Source: Mycolicibacterium chlorophenolicum (lineage in GTDB: Bacteria > Actinomycetota > Actinomycetes > Mycobacteriales > Mycobacteriaceae). From it: a stretch of DNA of 64,000 bases. Numbering within the stretch: position 1 is the first letter of the stretch; every line of letters begins with the position of its first letter. The stretch is taken from NCBI RefSeq assembly GCF_001044235.1, contig NZ_JYNL01000030.1, forward strand, positions 6,754 through 70,753, in the 5' to 3' direction. The notes below the pieces were generated by a model. The model was not told the DNA's origin. It worked only from the letters and a program-made list of their open reading frames with translations, and made no database searches. Made by a program: the position numbers and the translations under genes. Shown piece after piece: positions 1-12,377 of this stretch.

Positions 1-211
1 GACGCGTGCCACGCAGCTGCGTGAGTGGGCGGCGGGGCATCTGCGCCTCGGCGGGATGACGAGCTTTCCGCGGGGCAGTTGGCGACCGCGCAGAAGGCCA
101 CCCGGCCACGGGAAGCGCGGTCATGACGCCGCGACCGATGCCCGCGCTGCGCGATGCCGGCACCGGGAGCACCGTCGCGAAAGCCAGAGCGCCTGCCACT
201 GAACCGAACAC
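1..211 (-). pseudogene. cobS: cobS remnant (adenosylcobinamide-GDP ribazoletransferase), runs off the window
   Basis: A GTG at 211, overlapping the cobT stop region by context, opens a frame whose first 37 residues read like the CobS N-terminus (LAFATVLPVP, then GRGVMTALPVAG). CobS is the membrane enzyme that joins adenosylcobinamide-GDP to alpha-ribazole in the last cobalamin step, and it usually follows cobT. After residue 37 (below about position 100) the frame stays open, but the residues become Arg/Pro-rich and lose the Leu/Ala-rich membrane character expected of CobS. None of the three frames restores it. I infer a truncated or rearranged cobS. An unusual but intact gene, or a junction at the window edge, cannot be excluded. 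Confidence 0.5.
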
Positions 212-213
212 GA

Positions 214-1257
214 TCAGCCCTCGCTGATCCCGGCCTCTTCGAACGTGGCCATCGTGGCCAGGGTCGCCACCGCGGCGCGCAGCACCGGGAGGGCGACCAG
301 CGCGCCCGAGCCCTCACCGAGACGCATGCCCAGCTCGACGATCGGCTCCAGCCCGAGCTCCCGCAGCGCCAGCGAGTGGGCGGGCTCGGTGGAGCGGTGC
401 CCCGCCTGCCACCACTGCCGCGCGCCGGGCGCCAGCCGTTCGGCGGCCAGTGCCGCGGCCGTCACCACCACGCCGTCGAGCAGCACCGGGGTGCGTCGCA
501 CCGCGGCCTGCGCGCAGAACCCCGTCATCGCCGCCAGGTCGGCGCCGCCGCAGATCCGCAGCAGCGCAACGGGATCCGCGGAGAGTCGGCGGGTGCGGTA
601 GAGCGCGTCACGGATCGCGGCGGTCTTGCGTGCCCAGCCGGCGTCGTCGACCCCGGTGCCCCGGCCGACCACCGCGACCGGCTCGGTGTTCGTCAGCGCG
701 GCCACCAGGGTGGTCGCGGGGGTGGTGTTGCCGATCCCCATGTCGCCGGCGATCAGCAGATCGGCTCCGGCGTCGACCTCCTCGTCAGCGATCGCACGGC
801 CCGCCTCGATCGCGGCCACGACCTCGTCGGGTGTCAGCGCGTCCTCGACGGCGATGTTGCCGCTCGACCGGCGGATCTTGTGCGCGCCCACCGTCGGCGT
901 CAGCGGTTCGTCGGTGTCGACCGCGATGTCGGCGATCCGCACCGTCGCATCGGCGATGCCGGCGAGCACGTTGACCGCCGCGCCGCCCGCGGCGAAGTTC
1001 GCCATCATCGCGGCCGTCACCTCGGGCGGATAGGCGGACACGCCCGCCGTGGCAACGCCGTGGTCGCCGGCGAACACCACCACCCGGGCACGCTCGAATT
1101 GCCGTGGTGGACAAGAGCCCTGGCATGAGGCCACCCACACCGACAGCTCTTCGAGGCGACCCAGCGCACCGGCGGGCTTGGTCAGCCGCGCCTGACGGTC
1201 GCGCGCCGCGGCGGCGGCGTCGGGATCGGGCGGGGCGATATCGGGGAAGTAGGACAC
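214..1257 (-). CDS. cobT: Nicotinate-nucleotide--dimethylbenzimidazole phosphoribosyltransferase
   Basis: CobT transfers the phosphoribosyl group of nicotinate mononucleotide to 5,6-dimethylbenzimidazole, giving alpha-ribazole phosphate for the lower ligand of cobalamin; it is cytosolic. The 347-residue product has the family features: an N-terminal [13 protein letters not shown] segment, [16 protein letters not shown], the glycine-rich [12 protein letters not shown] loop, and near the C-terminus [12 protein letters not shown], whose Glu is the usual catalytic base. Length is normal (about 350). The start is a GTG at 1257. The gene lies 26 nt downstream of the DUF3043 gene on the same strand and directly precedes the cobS remnant, so the lower-ligand pathway may be incomplete at this locus. 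Confidence 0.95.
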   Translation of the reverse strand: MSYFPDIAPPDPDAAAAARDRQARLTKPAGALGRLEELSVWVASCQGSCPPRQFERARVVVFAGDHGVATAGVSAYPPEVTAAMMANFAAGGAAVNVLAGIADATVRIADIAVDTDEPLTPTVGAHKIRRSSGNIAVEDALTPDEVVAAIEAGRAIADEEVDAGADLLIAGDMGIGNTTPATTLVAALTNTEPVAVVGRGTGVDDAGWARKTAAIRDALYRTRRLSADPVALLRICGGADLAAMTGFCAQAAVRRTPVLLDGVVVTAAALAAERLAPGARQWWQAGHRSTEPAHSLALRELGLEPIVELGMRLGEGSGALVALPVLRAAVATLATMATFEEAGISEG

Positions 1258-1283
1258 CTATGACACCCAGGTCACCGCGGCCA

Positions 1284-1970
1284 TCAAGCCACGGTGGCGC
1301 CGCGCTCGACCGCGGGACGCGGCGCACGCATCCGGCGCAGCTGCGAGGCCCGGCTGGCCGCGTAGAAGCCGAGCTTCCAGCCCGATTCGGTGTTGCCCGG
1401 GAACTTCTCGTCGACCAACCGGTTCACCCGGCGGCCCAGGAAGAAGCCGTCGACGACCATGATCAGGACGAGCACGAGCATCGCGGGGGACAGCAGCTGC
1501 TGCACCTGCACCGACGGCACCGCCAGCATCACCAGGATCAGGCCCAGCGCCGACGGCATGAACAGCCCCAGCACGTTGCGCCGGGAGTCGACCACGTCGC
1601 GCACGTACTTGCGCACCGGGCCCTTGTCGCGGGGCAACAGGTAGGCGTCGTCGCCGGCCATCATCCGCTCGCGCCGCTGCGCCATGTCGGACCGGCGTTC
1701 GGCCTTCTCGGCCTTGCGCTCCTCGCGGGACAACTTCGGGCCGCGCAGCTCCTTGCGCCGGCGCCGCGCCTCCGCGCTGGTCATGGGGGCGGGCGCGACC
1801 GGTCCGCGGCGACGGCTCGCCTCGCTGCGCTTGGGTGTCGGCTTGCCCTTGGGCGCGGTGGCCGCCCGGGCGGCGGAGGCGGGACCGGAGGTCGCGGCGC
1901 GGTCGTCGGCGGACGCCGAACCCGCCGGATCGTCCCCGGAGTCGTCGTTCTTGCGGCCCAGCAGCTTCAC
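1284..1970 (-). CDS. DUF3043 membrane protein (Rv2206-type)
   Basis: This is a 228-residue conserved actinobacterial protein of unknown function. The N-terminal half is charged and low in complexity (Ala/Lys/Arg/Asp), with a KELRGPKLSREERKAEKAER segment. The C-terminal half carries two hydrophobic spans around residues 130-170 (LGLFMPSALGLILVMLAV and LLSPAMLVLVLIMVVDGFFL), followed by a basic cytoplasmic tail. The frame is open further upstream to 2048, but I chose the GTG at 1970 because the product then begins KLLGRKNDD and a TAACCT hexamer sits exactly 7 nt before it, as in leaderless mycobacterial mRNAs. It is divergent from the glycerate kinase gene and followed by cobT. Confidence 0.85.
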   Translation of the reverse strand: MKLLGRKNDDSGDDPAGSASADDRAATSGPASAARAATAPKGKPTPKRSEASRRRGPVAPAPMTSAEARRRRKELRGPKLSREERKAEKAERRSDMAQRRERMMAGDDAYLLPRDKGPVRKYVRDVVDSRRNVLGLFMPSALGLILVMLAVPSVQVQQLLSPAMLVLVLIMVVDGFFLGRRVNRLVDEKFPGNTESGWKLGFYAASRASQLRRMRAPRPAVERGATVA

Positions 1971-1977
1971 GCCTGCC

Positions 1978-1983
1978 AGGTTA
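1978..1983 (-). promoter_or_regulatory. -10 hexamer for a leaderless DUF3043 transcript
   Basis: On the reverse strand TAACCT (TANNNT pattern) is followed by 7 nt and then the GTG at 1970. This predicts that transcription begins at or next to the start codon. No clear -35 is seen. Confidence 0.5.
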
Positions 1984-2052
1984 CTTCGCGTGGATCGCCG
2001 GGGAGGCGGCGAGGGCGCGTCGCGGCGACATGCAGCGGGTGAGACCACGTCC

Positions 2053-2058
2053 TAGTCT
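2053..2058 (+). promoter_or_regulatory. -10 hexamer for a leaderless glycerate kinase transcript
   Basis: TAGTCT lies 6 nt before the ATG at 2065, with no Shine-Dalgarno sequence possible in that gap. The geometry fits a leaderless mRNA. Confidence 0.5.
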
Positions 2059-2064
2059 GCCGAG

Positions 2065-3126
2065 ATGACCCGGACCGTTCTGATCGCGCCGGATTCGTTC
2101 GGCGACAGCCTGACCGCGGTGCAGGCCGCGCAGTGCATCGCGACGGGCTGGCACGCCGCCCGCGCCGAGGACCGGCTGATCCTGGCTCCCCAGTCCGACG
2201 GCGGCCCGGGATTCGCCGACGTGCTGGCGGGCCGGCTCGGCGAGGTGCGCACCGAGCGGGTCAGCGGACCGCTCGACGTCGAGGTCGATGCCCGTTGGGT
2301 GTTCGACCCGGAATCGCCGGCGACCGCCTACCTCGAGTGCGCGCAGGCGTGCGGACTGGCGCTGCTCGGCGGTCCGCCGACGGTCCGCACCGCGCTCGAC
2401 GCGCACACCCGCGGCGTCGGCCAGCTCATCGACGCCGCCCTGGCCGCGGGGGCGCGCCGCATCGTCGTCGGCCTCGGCGGCAGCGGCAGCACCGACGGGG
2501 GTCGCGGGATGATCGACGCCCTGGGCGGGCTCGACGCGGCCCGGGAGCGACTCGCCGGGATCGAGCTCATCGCCGCCAGCGACGTCGAACACCCGCTGCT
2601 CGGGCCGCGCGGCGCCGCGGCGGTGTTCGGGCCGCAGAAGGGCGCCGACCCGGCGACCGTCGCCGCCCTGGAGGACCGGCTGACCGAATGGGCGCAGCAT
2701 CTCGATGCCGCCGCGGGACGCCCGATCCGTGACGACCCGGGCGCCGGGGCGGCCGGCGGACTCGGTGCGGCGCTGCTGGCGCTGGGCGCCCGCCGGGAAT
2801 CCGGCGCGGCGATCATCGCCGAACACACCGGCCTGGACGCCGACCTGGACGCCGCCGACCTGGTCATCACCGGTGAGGGCCGGTTCGACGACCAGTCCCT
2901 GCACGGCAAGGTGGTCAGCGCCCTGGCTGCGGGAGCCCGGCGGCGCGGCGTCCCGGTCCTCGTCCTCGCCGGCCAGGTGACACTGCCCGACGCCGAGCTG
3001 AAGGCCGCAGGCATCGCCGCTGCCCACTCGGTCGCCGACCACGCCGGATCGGTGCAGCGGGCGATCGACGACGCGGCCGACCAGCTCACCGGGCTCGCCA
3101 GCGCGGTGGCGGCAACCTGGGCGTAG
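2065..3126 (+). CDS. Glycerate kinase family protein (GlxK/GarK type)
   Basis: The 353-residue product belongs to the glycerate kinase family that phosphorylates D-glycerate with ATP, linking glyoxylate and serine metabolism to glycolysis. Visible hallmarks are the start [14 protein letters not shown] (usually APDSFKGSLSA), the glycine-rich [15 protein letters not shown] near residue 134, [14 protein letters not shown], and [14 protein letters not shown] near residue 268. Length is slightly below the usual 370-380. The Lys of the N-terminal DSFK motif is replaced by Gly-Asp here, so substrate specificity is less certain than family membership. It is divergent from the DUF3043 gene. Confidence 0.88.
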   Translation: MTRTVLIAPDSFGDSLTAVQAAQCIATGWHAARAEDRLILAPQSDGGPGFADVLAGRLGEVRTERVSGPLDVEVDARWVFDPESPATAYLECAQACGLALLGGPPTVRTALDAHTRGVGQLIDAALAAGARRIVVGLGGSGSTDGGRGMIDALGGLDAARERLAGIELIAASDVEHPLLGPRGAAAVFGPQKGADPATVAALEDRLTEWAQHLDAAAGRPIRDDPGAGAAGGLGAALLALGARRESGAAIIAEHTGLDADLDAADLVITGEGRFDDQSLHGKVVSALAAGARRRGVPVLVLAGQVTLPDAELKAAGIAAAHSVADHAGSVQRAIDDAADQLTGLASAVAATWA

Positions 3127-3150
3127 ATGGGGAATAGCGCCCCGACAAGG

Positions 3151-3156
3151 TACCGT
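3151..3156 (+). promoter_or_regulatory. Putative -10 for the A-type Fe-S protein gene
   Basis: TACCGT is followed by 7 nt and then an in-frame GTG at 3164. Transcription from here would start at about 3164, which gives either a leaderless 143-codon form or a leader of about 54 nt for the ATG at 3218. Confidence 0.45.
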
Positions 3157-3217
3157 TGAACACGTGGGGTCACGGCGCTCGGGGCCTCCACCCACGAACA
3201 TCCACACAGGAGATTTC

Positions 3218-3595
3218 ATGACTGTTCAGGACGAGTCGGCAGTGCAGGCAGGACAGGCCACCGACACCCAACACGGCGTGATCCTGACGGACGCTGCGGC
3301 CGCCAAGGCGAAGGCACTGCTGGACCAGGAGGGTCGCGACGACCTGGCGCTGCGGATCGCCGTGCAGCCGGGCGGTTGCGCGGGGCTGCGGTACAACCTG
3401 TTCTTCGACGACCGCACCCTCGACGGCGACCTGACGGTGCAGTTCGGCGGCGTCAACCTGACGGTGGACCGGATGAGCGCCCCCTACGTGCAGGGCGCCA
3501 GCATCGACTTCGTCGACACGATCGAGAAGCAGGGTTTCACCATCGACAACCCCAACGCCACCGGCTCGTGCGCCTGCGGCGACTCGTTCAACTGA
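3218..3595 (+). CDS. A-type iron-sulfur cluster carrier (HesB/IscA family, Rv2204c-type)
   Basis: This 125-residue A-type scaffold or carrier delivers Fe-S clusters to apoproteins in the cytosol. The three conserved ligand cysteines are present: Cys54 in PGGCAGLRY and Cys118/Cys120 in the C-terminal SCACGDSFN. The body has the usual ILTDAAAAKAKALL start and FGGVNLTVDRMSAPYV core. I chose the ATG at 3218 because CAGGAG at 3207-3212 is a good ribosome binding site and the product then matches normal family length. An in-frame GTG at 3164, placed just after a -10-like hexamer, could add 18 residues. It converges with the next gene, the two stop codons lying 1 nt apart. Confidence 0.93.
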   Translation: MTVQDESAVQAGQATDTQHGVILTDAAAAKAKALLDQEGRDDLALRIAVQPGGCAGLRYNLFFDDRTLDGDLTVQFGGVNLTVDRMSAPYVQGASIDFVDTIEKQGFTIDNPNATGSCACGDSFN

Positions 3596-3596
3596 G

Positions 3597-4259
3597 CTAG
3601 TACTGCCCGGCCGTGCGCGGCAGGTAGGAACACACCAGCACCTCGTTGTCGACCGACAACAACTGGGCCACGGCCTGCTCGTCGGCTTCCGGCTGGCTGC
3701 GTGACGATCGGCTCTCCGGTGTCACCCGCATCGTGAAGAGCACCTGCGCCTGCGTCGGCGAGGCCAGCACCATCTTGTCGATCGACGTCACCTGCGCGCT
3801 GCTGTACTGCTTGCGGAAGGCGTCACTGGACAGGCTCGCCAGCGCGAGGTCCGAGCGCCGCTCCTTCACCGCATCGAACAGCCCGCACAGCGTGTGCCGG
3901 GCAACGGTCTCGGCGTCGCCGTTGGACAGCGCGTCGACGTAGTTCTGGATCGCGGTGCGCGCCGACGCCTCGGTGAGTGCGCCGCTCTGAGAGGTCTGGT
4001 TGCTGCCGCGGGTCAGCACGATCGCGGTGATCACGCCCGCGACGACGAGCACGGCGAGCGCGGCCACCGCAGCGACGACCCAGCGGCGGCGCCGGCGCGG
4101 CGGATAGGGGACCGGCGGTGGCAGCGTGCCCGGATAAGCAGCGCCGAATCCGGCCTCGGGATAGGGCTGCGGGGCGCCAGGCTGCTGGCCGAAACCGTCC
4201 GGGTACATCGGGGGTCCTGCTGGTCCAGCGCCGTAAGGGGGCGGGTAGGGACCAGTCAT
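3597..4259 (-). CDS. Single-pass membrane protein with Pro-rich N-terminus (Rv2203-type)
   Basis: The 220-residue protein has a Pro/Gly/Tyr-rich cytoplasmic N-terminus (residues 1-52), a basic stop (PPRRRRRW), one membrane span at about 60-84 (VVAAVAALAVLVVAGVITAIVL), and an extracytoplasmic domain beginning LTEASARTAIQNYVDALSNG. Such domains in mycobacterial membrane proteins often resemble the NTF2/DUF4878 fold; that assignment is an inference. The start ATG at 4259 has GGGAG 9-13 nt upstream. It is divergent from adoK. No function is known to me. Confidence 0.85.
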   Translation of the reverse strand: MTGPYPPPYGAGPAGPPMYPDGFGQQPGAPQPYPEAGFGAAYPGTLPPPVPYPPRRRRRWVVAAVAALAVLVVAGVITAIVLTRGSNQTSQSGALTEASARTAIQNYVDALSNGDAETVARHTLCGLFDAVKERRSDLALASLSSDAFRKQYSSAQVTSIDKMVLASPTQAQVLFTMRVTPESRSSRSQPEADEQAVAQLLSVDNEVLVCSYLPRTAGQY

Positions 4260-4391
4260 ACATGAGCTCCCGGGCAGGTCGGTGGATGGTGTGTGCCTCT
4301 ACAGTGGCCCGTACGGGCACTCATAGGCAGGTTAGCGCACGGGCGCACGCTGCTCCGGTGAGCGAAGACGCCGCCGTTAAGGTATGGGTGA

Positions 4392-7315
<2,924 letters not shown>

Positions 7316-7321
7316 CGCGCC

Positions 7322-7327
7322 AGTATG
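7322..7327 (-). promoter_or_regulatory. -10 hexamer for a leaderless asnB transcript
   Basis: On the reverse strand CATACT is followed by GGCGCG and then the GTG at 7315, a 6-nt gap. It supports the Cys2-defined start of asnB. Confidence 0.5.
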
Positions 7328-7485
7328 CCGAATCGGCGGCGCGGGTTCCGACCGGCCCGCGGGGCGCGATGGTGACATCTCCCCGGTCGCTTCGCTCCTG
7401 CCCAACCGGGTGGTCTACGCTGCGTAGTATTCAGTGCAGCCGTCTGACCGTCCGGCGGTCGATCGACTTGGTAGGAGGCGCCAAC

Positions 7486-8517
7486 GTGCCCGCTCGCGGC
7501 CTGAAGTTGGTGGCGTTGTCCCTGCTCCTGGGTGGGACAACGGTCCTGCTCAGTGGGTGCAGCTGGTCTGAGGTGCTCGGCCTCGGCTGGCCCAAGGGCA
7601 TCACCCCGGAAGCCCATCTCAACCGGGAACTGTGGATCGGTTCGGTGATCGCCGCGCTCGTCGTCGGTGCCATCGTCTACGTCCTGCTGTTCTGGACCGT
7701 GGCGTTCCACCGCAAGAAGAAGGGCGATCAGGATCTGCCCCGCCAGTTCGGCTACAACATGCCGCTGGAACTCGCCCTGACGGTGACGCCGTTCCTCATC
7801 ATCTCGGTGCTCTTCTACTTCACCGTCGTCGTGCAGGAGAAGATGCTGCACAAGGAGCCCAACCCCGACGTCGTGATCGACGTCACCGCGTTCCAGTGGA
7901 ACTGGAAGTTCGGCTACCAGAAGATCAACTTCGCCGACGGCACCTTCACCTACGACGGCGCCGACGACGCCCGCAAGCAGGCGATGACGTCCAAGCCCGA
8001 GGGCACCTACGAGAACGGCGAGGAGCGCGTCGGCGCGATCCGCGGCCTGAACCCCGAGGACCGCACCTACCTCAACTTCGACAAGGTCGAGACGCTGGGC
8101 TCGTCCACCGAGATCCCGGTCCTGGTGGTGCCGTCCGGCAAGCGCATCGAATTCCAGATCGCCTCCGCGGACGTGATCCACGGGTTCTGGGTGCCGGAGT
8201 TCCTGTTCAAGCGGGACGTGCTGCCGGATCCGAAGGCGAACAACTCCGACAACATCTTCCAGGTCAGCGAGATCAACCAGACCGGCGCGTTCGTCGGGCG
8301 CTGCACCGAGATGTGCGGCACCTATCACTCGATGATGAACTTCGAGCTGCGGGTCGTGGAGCCCAACGACTTCAAGGCCTACATGGACCAGCGGATCGCC
8401 GGCAAGACCAACGCCGAGGCGCTGCAGGCGATCAACCAGTCACCGGTGGCCACCACCACCAGGCCGTTCGACACGCGGCGCGGTGAGCAGGCCGGCGTTC
8501 CCCAGGCGAGCAGGTAG
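7486..8517 (+). CDS. ctaC: Cytochrome c oxidase subunit II (aa3 type)
   Basis: CtaC carries the CuA electron-entry centre of the aa3 oxidase, which in mycobacteria forms a supercomplex with QcrCAB. The 343-residue product has a lipoprotein signal peptide ending LLSGCSW (lipobox LSGC), two membrane spans (around residues 50-72 and 92-115), and a cupredoxin domain with the CuA ligands in [12 protein letters not shown] plus the upstream His in [11 protein letters not shown]. The start GTG at 7486 is preceded by AGGAG at 7473-7477 and gives a proper signal peptide, so I prefer it to the upstream in-frame extension. ctaF follows after 8 nt. Confidence 0.96.
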   Translation: MPARGLKLVALSLLLGGTTVLLSGCSWSEVLGLGWPKGITPEAHLNRELWIGSVIAALVVGAIVYVLLFWTVAFHRKKKGDQDLPRQFGYNMPLELALTVTPFLIISVLFYFTVVVQEKMLHKEPNPDVVIDVTAFQWNWKFGYQKINFADGTFTYDGADDARKQAMTSKPEGTYENGEERVGAIRGLNPEDRTYLNFDKVETLGSSTEIPVLVVPSGKRIEFQIASADVIHGFWVPEFLFKRDVLPDPKANNSDNIFQVSEINQTGAFVGRCTEMCGTYHSMMNFELRVVEPNDFKAYMDQRIAGKTNAEALQAINQSPVATTTRPFDTRRGEQAGVPQASR

Positions 8518-8525
8518 GACAGCAC

Positions 8526-8945
8526 ATGCATATCGAAGCCCGGTTGTTCGAGTTCCTGACGGCGTTCTTCGCGCTGGCATCGGTGGTCTACGCCGTGCTG
8601 ACGGCGCTGTTCGCCACCGGCGGCGTGGAATGGGCCGGCACCACCGCGCTGGTGCTGACGACCGGCCTGACGCTGATCACCGGCACGTTCTTCCGCTTCG
8701 TGGCGCGTCGCCTCGACACCCGCCCCGAGGACTACGAGGACGCCGAGATCGCCGACGGCGCCGGCGAGCTGGGCTTCTACAGCCCGCACAGCTGGTGGCC
8801 GGTGATGATCGCGCTGTCGGCGTCGGTCACCGCGGTCGGCATGGCGCTGTGGCTGCCGTGGCTGATCGTCGCGGGCGTGTGCTTCGTGCTGACCACGGTG
8901 TCCGGGCTGGTCTTCGAGTACCACACCGGGCCCGAGAAGCACTGA
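8526..8945 (+). CDS. ctaF: Cytochrome c oxidase subunit IV (actinobacterial CtaF)
   Basis: This is the 139-residue, four-span actinobacterial oxidase subunit. It begins [25 protein letters not shown], continues with a second span ([18 protein letters not shown]), an acidic loop [26 protein letters not shown], and two further C-terminal spans. Length and the [30 protein letters not shown] signature region are diagnostic of the family (Rv2199c). It sits 8 nt after ctaC and is certainly co-transcribed. Confidence 0.95.
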   Translation: MHIEARLFEFLTAFFALASVVYAVLTALFATGGVEWAGTTALVLTTGLTLITGTFFRFVARRLDTRPEDYEDAEIADGAGELGFYSPHSWWPVMIALSASVTAVGMALWLPWLIVAGVCFVLTTVSGLVFEYHTGPEKH

Positions 8946-9123
8946 GGCCCCACGACTTCGACGCAGGGGTCGGGTGCAAGGTCACAATCCGGACATGAGT
9001 TGGTGCGCCACCGGCGCACGACCGCTCGCCACAGACCCCGCGTTGGGTAGTGTTGCCGACGCGCCGTGAGCCGCCGAAGGTGGCCGTCGGCGCCGGAGAA
9101 GCCGGCGAGAAGGATAGACGCAC

Positions 9124-9987
9124 ATGAGCGGGCCGAAAGGCGAGGACCCGGGGGACCGGCCCTCCCCGGATGAACGGACGCAGGAAGTCCCCGGCGTCGG
9201 CGACAGCGCCAATGACCCGGGCACCGGCGCGACCGACTTCTACTCCCGGGCCTACTCCGCACCGGAGTCCGAGCAGTTCGTCAGCGCGCCGTATGTCGCC
9301 GGCGGCGACTCCTCCCTGTACGACTACGACAACTACGATGCCCCCGCAGAACCGGTCGAGGCGCAGGAGCCGCCGCGCTGGCCGTGGGTCGTCGGCGTGG
9401 TGGCGATCGTCGCGGCCGTGGCGCTCGTGGTGTCCGTGTCGGTGCTGGTGACCCGCACCGAGACCGACACGCTCGCGACGCCGGAGACCACCACCAGCGC
9501 GCCGCCGCCGGTGCAGGACGAGATCACCACCACGACGCCGCCCCCTCCGCCGCCGCCGCCTCCGCCCACGACCGAGGAGCCCCCGCCTCCGCCGCCGGAG
9601 ACGGTGACGGTGACCGAGCCGCCGCCTCCGCCGCCGGCCACCGAGGAGCCCCCGCCGCCCCCGCCGCCGACCACCAGTGAAGCGCCGCCTCCGCCGCCGA
9701 CCACGACGCGGGCGGCCCCGCGCCAGGTCACCTACTCGGTCACCGGCACCAAGGCGCCCGGCGACATCATCACGGTGACCTACATCGACGCGTCGGGGCG
9801 CAGCCGCACCCAGCGCAACGTCTACATCCCGTGGTCGCTGACGGTCACCCCGATCTCGCAGTCCGAGGTCGGCTCGGTGCAGGCCTCCAGCCTGTTCCTG
9901 GTCAGCCGGCTGAACTGCTCGATCACCACCAGCGACGGCACGGTGCTGTCCTCCAACACCAACAACACCGCCCAGACCAGCTGCTAG
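9124..9987 (+). CDS. mmpS3: MmpS3-type membrane protein with Pro-rich linker
   Basis: The 287-residue protein has an acidic cytoplasmic N-terminus (1-82), one span at about 83-107 ([24 protein letters not shown]), a long extracytoplasmic linker of Pro runs alternating with Thr/Glu (about 118-200), and a C-terminal MmpS-like beta domain ([20 protein letters not shown] to the final NTAQTSC). MmpS proteins accompany RND-type MmpL lipid exporters; MmpS3 has no adjacent mmpL here or in H37Rv. GAGAAGGA at 9109-9116 is a good ribosome binding site for the ATG at 9124. A possible -10 (TAGTGT, 9047-9052) lies in the gap after ctaF. Confidence 0.9.
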   Translation: MSGPKGEDPGDRPSPDERTQEVPGVGDSANDPGTGATDFYSRAYSAPESEQFVSAPYVAGGDSSLYDYDNYDAPAEPVEAQEPPRWPWVVGVVAIVAAVALVVSVSVLVTRTETDTLATPETTTSAPPPVQDEITTTTPPPPPPPPPPTTEEPPPPPPETVTVTEPPPPPPATEEPPPPPPPTTSEAPPPPPTTTRAAPRQVTYSVTGTKAPGDIITVTYIDASGRSRTQRNVYIPWSLTVTPISQSEVGSVQASSLFLVSRLNCSITTSDGTVLSSNTNNTAQTSC

Positions 9988-10004
9988 GCCGAGACCCACC
10001 ACTG

Positions 10005-10619
10005 ATGACGACTCCTGCCGCGCAATACACCCCCGACCGCACCGATCGCATCCTGCTCGGCAGCTGCGCGGCCGTCTGGCTCGCCGCCCTCGGGGCGGGC
10101 GTGGCCGCGACGGTGGCCCTGGTCGACCTCGCTCACGGGCGCACCGACGGCGGTGGGGAGTCCGGCACCCCGTGGTTCCTGTACGTCGTCATCGGGGTGT
10201 CGGCCGCCATCATCATCGCGGCGGTGCCGCTGCTGCTGCGGGCACGCCGTGATGCGCGGCGGGACGCCGAGCCGGTCTCCCGGGCCCCTGAGCGCACTGC
10301 AGAGCCGTCCGCACCCGCCCGGGGGACCGAGGCGCCCACCGAGAAGATCCGGGCGGTCACGCCCGCTGCGACGGCGCTGCGCGCGCCCGCGCCGACGTCG
10401 TCACCGGAGGTCGACCGGCTGTGGCTGCGCGGCGCCGCGTCGCTGGGCTGCGCGATGGGCGTCGCCACGCTGCTGATCGGCGTCGCGACCTACCTGATGG
10501 CCGCCGAGAACGACGTCGCGTCCTGGGTGTGTTACGGGGCGGCCGGCGTCGTCACGCTCGGCATGATCGCGATCCCCGTGTACTTCCTGCGCGAACTGCG
10601 CACCCACACCGAGGCCTGA
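10005..10619 (+). CDS. Membrane protein, DUF2561-like (Rv2197c-type)
   Basis: The 204-residue membrane protein of unknown function has hydrophobic spans at about 14-37 (LLGSCAAVWLAALGAGVAATVAL), 54-74 (WFLYVVIGVSAAIIIAAVPLLL), 141-163 and 174-193, with a charged Ala/Arg/Glu-rich loop in between (residues 80-135). The ATG at 10005 starts 17 nt after mmpS3 and begins MTTPAAQYTPDRTDRILLG, a typical family start. It closes the ctaC-ctaF-mmpS3 transcription unit and faces qcrB across a terminator. Confidence 0.82.
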   Translation: MTTPAAQYTPDRTDRILLGSCAAVWLAALGAGVAATVALVDLAHGRTDGGGESGTPWFLYVVIGVSAAIIIAAVPLLLRARRDARRDAEPVSRAPERTAEPSAPARGTEAPTEKIRAVTPAATALRAPAPTSSPEVDRLWLRGAASLGCAMGVATLLIGVATYLMAAENDVASWVCYGAAGVVTLGMIAIPVYFLRELRTHTEA

Positions 10620-10628
10620 TCCTCCCCG

Positions 10629-10662
10629 CAAAAAATCCGCCCCGGCCGGAGCCGGGGCGGAT
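10629..10662 (-). terminator. Intrinsic terminator for the ctaE-qcrCAB operon
   Basis: A perfect 12-bp GC-rich stem (10635-10646 with 10651-10662, loop CGGA) is followed on the reverse strand by a run of T (complement of the A run at 10630-10635). The T-tract is on the qcrB side, so it terminates the reverse-strand operon. The hairpin alone may also slow the forward operon. Confidence 0.9.
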
Positions 10663-10682
10663 CTTCTCAGGTGGTGTGGCGG

Positions 10683-12377
10683 TCAGTGATGACCGTTTCC
10701 GGACGAGCCGTTGCCGTTGCCGTGCCCGTTGGACGACCCGTTGGAGTGGCCGTTCGACGAGCCGTTCGTGCTCAGGCGTTCGCGCAGCGCGGTGATCGCC
10801 CTGCGTTCGGACGCATGGGCCGCCTCGGTGAGCGCCTCGTGCTCGGAGACGGGGTCGGCACTGAGGAAGCTGCCCGTACCGGGAGCGCCCGCCGAGCCCA
10901 GCTTGTTCATCCGCTTGGGCAGTGCTGCGCCCTGGTACTCCAGCGGGATGGCGTGGCCGTGCTCGTCGACCGGACCCAACGGCTGGTGCAGCTCGATGTA
11001 GGCACCGTGCGGCAGCCGCTTGATGATGCCGGTCTCGATGCCGTGCTCGAGCACCTCGCGGTCACTGCGCTGCAGGGACACCGCCCAGCGGTAGGCCAGG
11101 TAGTAGACGATCGCGGGCAGCACCACCATGCCGATGCGGCCGATCCACGTCGTCGCGTTCAGCGAGATGTGGAACTTCAGCGCGATGATGTCGTTCATGC
11201 ACGCGAAGGTCAGCACGATGTACAGCGCGATCGCCGCCGCGCCGATCGCGGTGCGCGTCGGTGCGTCACGCGGACGCTGCAGCAGGTTGTGGTGGGCGTC
11301 GTCGCCGGAGAACTTCTTCTCCAGGAACGGGTAGGCGATCAGCAGCATGAACACCAGGCCCATACCGACCGCCACCCACACGCCCTGCGGAATGGTGTGA
11401 CCGAAGGGGTAGAACTCCCACGCCGGCCACAGACGGATCAGGCCGTCGGTCCACATCATGTAGAAGTCGGGCTGGCTGCCCGCCGACACCTGTGAGGGCT
11501 TGTACGGCCCCAGCACCCAGATCGGGTTGATCTGCAGCAGACCACCCATCAGACCCAGGATGCCGACGGTCACGGCGAAGAACGCGCCGGACTTGACGGC
11601 GAACACCGGCATGACGCGCACGCCGACGACGTTGGTCTCGGTGCGGCCTGGGCCGGGGAACTGGGTGTGCTTCTGGAACCAGACCAGCGCCAGGTGGACA
11701 CCGATGAGCGCCAGGATGATCCCGGGGATCAGCAGGATGTGCAGCGCGTACAGGCGGGGGATCAGGATCTCGCCGGGGAAGTCGCCGCCGAACAGCGCCC
11801 AGTGCATCCAGGTGCCGACGATCGGGATGCCCATCGTGATGCCCGACAGCGCCGCGCGGATACCAGTGCCGGAGAGCAGGTCGTCGGGCAGCGAGTAGCC
11901 GAAGAAGCCCTCGAACATCGCGAGGATCAGCAGCAGCGAGCCGATCACCCAGTTGGCCTCGCGGGGACGGCGGAACGCGCCGGTGAAGAAGATGCGCGCC
12001 AGGTGCACCATGATCGACGCGGCGAACAGCAGCGCCGCCCAGTGGTGGACCTGCCGGACGAACAGGCCGCCGCGGATCTCGAAACTGATGTCCAGCGCGG
12101 TCTCGTATGCCCGCGACATGCCCACACCGCGCAGCGGCTGATAGACGCCGTCGTACACGACGTGGGACATCGACGGGTCGAAGAACAGGGTCAGCCACAC
12201 CCCGGTGAGCAGCAGCACGATGAAGCTGTACATCGCGATCTCACCGAGCAGGAACGACCAGTGGGTCGGGAACACCTTGTTCAGCTGGCGGCGGACCGCA
12301 GCCGAGGGGTGGTACCGCGAGTCGATCGCGTCGCCCTGTTTGGCGGCGATCTCGGCCATATCGAGTCGTGGGCTCAT
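10683..12377 (-). CDS. qcrB: Cytochrome bcc complex subunit b
   Basis: QcrB oxidises menaquinol and is the membrane core of the bcc complex. The 564-residue protein keeps the cytochrome b fold: [17 protein letters not shown], the first haem-binding helix with [22 protein letters not shown] split over two His pairs, and an actinobacterial PDDLLSGTG region. The family's PEWY motif is not obvious by eye. The C-terminal tail (about the last 27 residues) is low complexity, built from Asn/Gly/Ser/His. The start ATG overlaps the qcrA stop by 4 nt (ATGA), so the two are translationally coupled. QcrB is the target of imidazopyridine-type inhibitors in mycobacteria. Confidence 0.96.
   Translation of the reverse strand: MSPRLDMAEIAAKQGDAIDSRYHPSAAVRRQLNKVFPTHWSFLLGEIAMYSFIVLLLTGVWLTLFFDPSMSHVVYDGVYQPLRGVGMSRAYETALDISFEIRGGLFVRQVHHWAALLFAASIMVHLARIFFTGAFRRPREANWVIGSLLLILAMFEGFFGYSLPDDLLSGTGIRAALSGITMGIPIVGTWMHWALFGGDFPGEILIPRLYALHILLIPGIILALIGVHLALVWFQKHTQFPGPGRTETNVVGVRVMPVFAVKSGAFFAVTVGILGLMGGLLQINPIWVLGPYKPSQVSAGSQPDFYMMWTDGLIRLWPAWEFYPFGHTIPQGVWVAVGMGLVFMLLIAYPFLEKKFSGDDAHHNLLQRPRDAPTRTAIGAAAIALYIVLTFACMNDIIALKFHISLNATTWIGRIGMVVLPAIVYYLAYRWAVSLQRSDREVLEHGIETGIIKRLPHGAYIELHQPLGPVDEHGHAIPLEYQGAALPKRMNKLGSAGAPGTGSFLSADPVSEHEALTEAAHASERRAITALRERLSTNGSSNGHSNGSSNGHGNGNGSSGNGHH

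Noticed and set aside
2..199. A forward open frame of about 66 codons opposite the cobS remnant
   Set aside because: It ends in tga at about 199 with an Arg/His-rich sequence and no recognisable similarity; it could be the tail of a gene left of the window but I cannot support that.
9520..9720. Tandem-repeat-like CCG/CCT runs that resemble a repeat array
   Set aside because: They encode the Pro/Thr/Glu linker of MmpS3; there are no spacers, so this is neither a CRISPR array nor a mobile repeat.
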